NCBI GenBank assembly: GCA_034766995.1 | Contig: CM068315.1 | Coordinates: 18,630,510-18,694,509 of the forward strand | DNA from: Acanthacorydalis orientalis | Taxonomy: Eukaryota; Arthropoda; Insecta; Megaloptera; Corydalidae | Direction of reading: 5' to 3' | DNA: 64,000 bases | Shown: one piece after another, positions 62,065 through 64,000 of the stretch | Position numbering within the stretch: position 1 is the stretch's first letter | Layout of the letters: each line of letters starts with the position of its first letter | Position numbers and translations under genes: made by a program | Notes under the pieces: generated by a model | The model's input: the letters and a program-made list of their open reading frames with translations, nothing else | The model's database searches: none | What the model was told of the DNA's origin: nothing

Positions 62065-62545
62065 ATTTTAACACAAAATACAATATGCAGTAAAAAAAAT
62101 GATTGAAAAATAAAATTTAATGCGTTTATGTTCAACTTTGAAATAATTTTTCAAAAAACATAGAGCATCCAAAGTAATATTGGACAATCGATCTCCCTTC
62201 TTCGTAACAAAATCGTTATCAATAGAAAAATTACGTTCATTTTGTGTAGACGTAAGTTTTATTATGGAAAGCATCTTGAAGTAGTTCCAAATTTATTGCC
62301 ATCATATTCGTTGTCTGAAATATACGAAATTCTTATTTAATAGTCCGATATTTGTCAGTAACACCAGTTTCACTTCTCTCACACTTTCTGTTATAGATAA
62401 ATTTAATTGTTTATGAAGAGACAATTCTTAATGTCCATTTCCATTGATTGGGAATTCATAAACATCTTCTTCGTCAATATCAAACTCTTGACAAATAGGA
62501 AATAATCTATTTAAGATTTCTTTAGCAATTTGTAAATTTCATTTT
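62065..62545 (-). pseudogene. hAT-type transposase C-terminal pseudogene
   Basis: The best part reads LTSTQNERNFSIDNDFVTKK, then GDRLSNITLDALCFLKN, the hAT dimerisation domain (TS..SER.FS..G.I.TKKR.RLS...V..L.FLK.N). Upstream on the same strand, in other frames, lie IAKEILNRLFPICQEFDIDE and EDVYEFPINGNGH, then KQLNLSITESVREVKLVLL, plausibly the preceding linker. Stops and at least one frameshift are present. The N-terminal zinc finger and catalytic core are not visible. It is unrelated in detail to the hAT at 32582-33214. Confidence 0.65.
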
Positions 62546-63330
62546 TTCACACTAGTCTAGAAAATGTATTTTTTTCTCCGAAAGTGGGATTTTATAAAAA
62601 TGTATAAATAGATATGGTGTTATTACTTCTTCTTTCACTTATTTCTTCTTTAATTGCAATAAGAACAAGAACAATTTCGATATCGATTCCCAAGAAATAA
62701 ATTTCTAGAGAAATGAGACAAACAAATTACACTTTTTTTCGAGAAGAAACACTACACGAGTATATACGATTCATAAAATAAATTCATTTACAAACAAACA
62801 TTTTCTCATACACACAAGTTATTATTTCTTCTCAAATTGGTTAATTGGTTCAAAGAACTTGAACATGAGTATTTATTACTAATTTTTTTTCGCTTTCACA
62901 GAAGATAAGTAAAAACAAATTTTAAAAAATAGTGCTGTCTAACAGAAAGTTCCCGTAAAAAGTATTTAATTTAATCATCGAGCACTTTTAAATTCATTGT
63001 TTCGTCTACGATATTTTTACAGAACAGGATTTATATATTAGGTTTCTATAATTCGTGAGAGTGTTTTCTTTATAAGAAAATATATACTTTTTTTATTTTT
63101 TTTAATCCTGTGTTTGTAGAAATACAGATGCTTTTGGTATTTTTAATTAAATACTAGCATGTTTTTCGAAAGTATCTATGTTTCTTATACAGCGTTCATT
63201 AGTAGTTTTTCACGGTCCCGTCCAACAACAGTTCGTAATCTGAAACGTCACTAGGAAATAAAATTTATTAAAAAAAGTACATTCGCCGCTTCTTTTAATA
63301 AACGTTTTAATTTAGCTTGTAATTTTTCAG
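62546..63330. other. AT-rich sequence, no gene seen
   Basis: No gene recognised. A TTTCTAGAGAAA palindrome at 62702-62713 repeats the motif seen at 61542. Confidence 0.4.
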
Positions 63331-64000
63331 AAGTGAAAACGTCATCGCTTTTTTACGATCCTTCCTCTGCACAGCAAAGGATAATGTTGTCGACTGGACG
63401 TCCTGTACATTTTCGCACACGGAGACGAACACACACACACACGTACGAAGAACACATATGTGGTTTTTCGTGTGATCTTGTATCGACACACAGGGAGACG
63501 AGTAGCGCAGCGCAGTGTTTCCTCCACGGAGAGGGTGTGTCGCGGAAAGAAGAGACCGATTCGAGGTGAGTGTGGTGATGTGGAATCCGTTGCGGAAGTA
63601 GCAGCGACGACGACGGACGGCGTGCGACGCGAGGGAATGAGATTAATATCGAGCTCCCGCGCAAACACATTTGTTTCAATATGCTGCCAAAGGGTTGACG
63701 CCTTGGGCGAGACTTTTGCGGTGAGAAATTAAACTATATAAGAAAAATATAGAGGCACTTTGAAGAGAATGTCACAGCTATTTGCGGTCGGCAGTTTGTC
63801 GTGCACCGCTCGGGCCGTCGCCGCCATCGTCGCACACGGCACGTAGTGACGGGTTCGTTGCTCTGTTGCTCTCGGAGAACTTTGTCGAATCGGTGACGCG
63901 TGCTCGTAGTCTTCCCGTTCGTACTCGCTTGAATCGCACGATGAGCTTCTACTTACAATCACCGATCGAATGAAAATTACACTCGTTTGTATTTAAAAAA
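63331..64000. other. CG-rich right edge, possible 5' exon or promoter region
   Basis: CG content is the highest sustained level in the window. Open frames of 77-108 codons occur in several frames on both strands, as expected of high-GC DNA, and none has a domain. TCGAG followed by GTGAGTGTGG at 63566 matches a strong splice donor on the plus strand. A non-coding first exon of a gene continuing beyond the window is plausible but unproven. Confidence 0.35.

Overview
This window is non-coding, strongly AT-rich eukaryotic DNA. It most likely comes from an insect: the transposons are mariner lineages, insect-style piggyBac, PIF/Harbinger, hAT, Tigger/pogo and jockey-like LINE. The order cannot be settled from sequence alone; ants or other Hymenoptera would fit, but that is a guess. 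I find no convincing host protein-coding gene, rRNA, intact tRNA, CRISPR array or bacterial feature. Long reading frames of repeated Tyr-Ile are translations of (AT)n microsatellites.

Layout. 0-10 kb: a piggyBac deletion derivative (525-1554), a 380-bp AT array (5048-5427), a mariner 5' fragment (5550-6090) and a PIF/Harbinger element (7292-9650) split by a full-length mariner (7663-8930). 10-24 kb: mariners at 10739-11984, 13604-13870, 15964-17229 and 17354-18374, plus short derivatives at 21315-21888 and 22626-22904. 24-40 kb: a full-length mariner with TA flanks (26341-27643), three more mariner derivatives or copies, one carrying a hAT insertion with an 8-bp target duplication (32582-33214), a jockey-like LINE tail and a tRNA-like SINE candidate. 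40-54 kb: a Tigger C-terminal fragment, piggyBac pieces (42180-42776, 47528-48537), mariners at 43053-43873 and 45551-46784, a TTAA-flanked MITE (45067-45302), and a mariner (52507-54542) carrying a piggyBac (52587-53376) in the TTAA that contains its stop codon. 54-64 kb: GC-richer unique sequence, a second copy of the first piggyBac derivative (56499-57514), a 138-bp near-perfect palindrome (58572-58709), a TA-flanked MITE (59124-59433), a decayed hAT (62065-62545) and a GC-rich right edge that may be a 5' non-coding exon or promoter.

How it fits together. The window records layered transposition followed by decay. Three nested insertions give a relative chronology: mariner into Harbinger, hAT into mariner derivative, piggyBac into mariner. 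Several families persist as short internally deleted forms sharing the same breakpoints, so the deleted forms themselves were probably mobilised. Every transposase I could read carries stops, frameshifts or lost catalytic residues, so none looks autonomous. Roughly thirty (AT)n or mixed AT/TG arrays punctuate the region, and several directly abut mariner ends, as expected for elements that insert at TA. The GC-richer unique blocks (for example 9930-10560, 28020-28260, 36935-37265, 54880-55260, 63340-64000) are the likeliest places for host regulatory or untranslated sequence, but that is inference.
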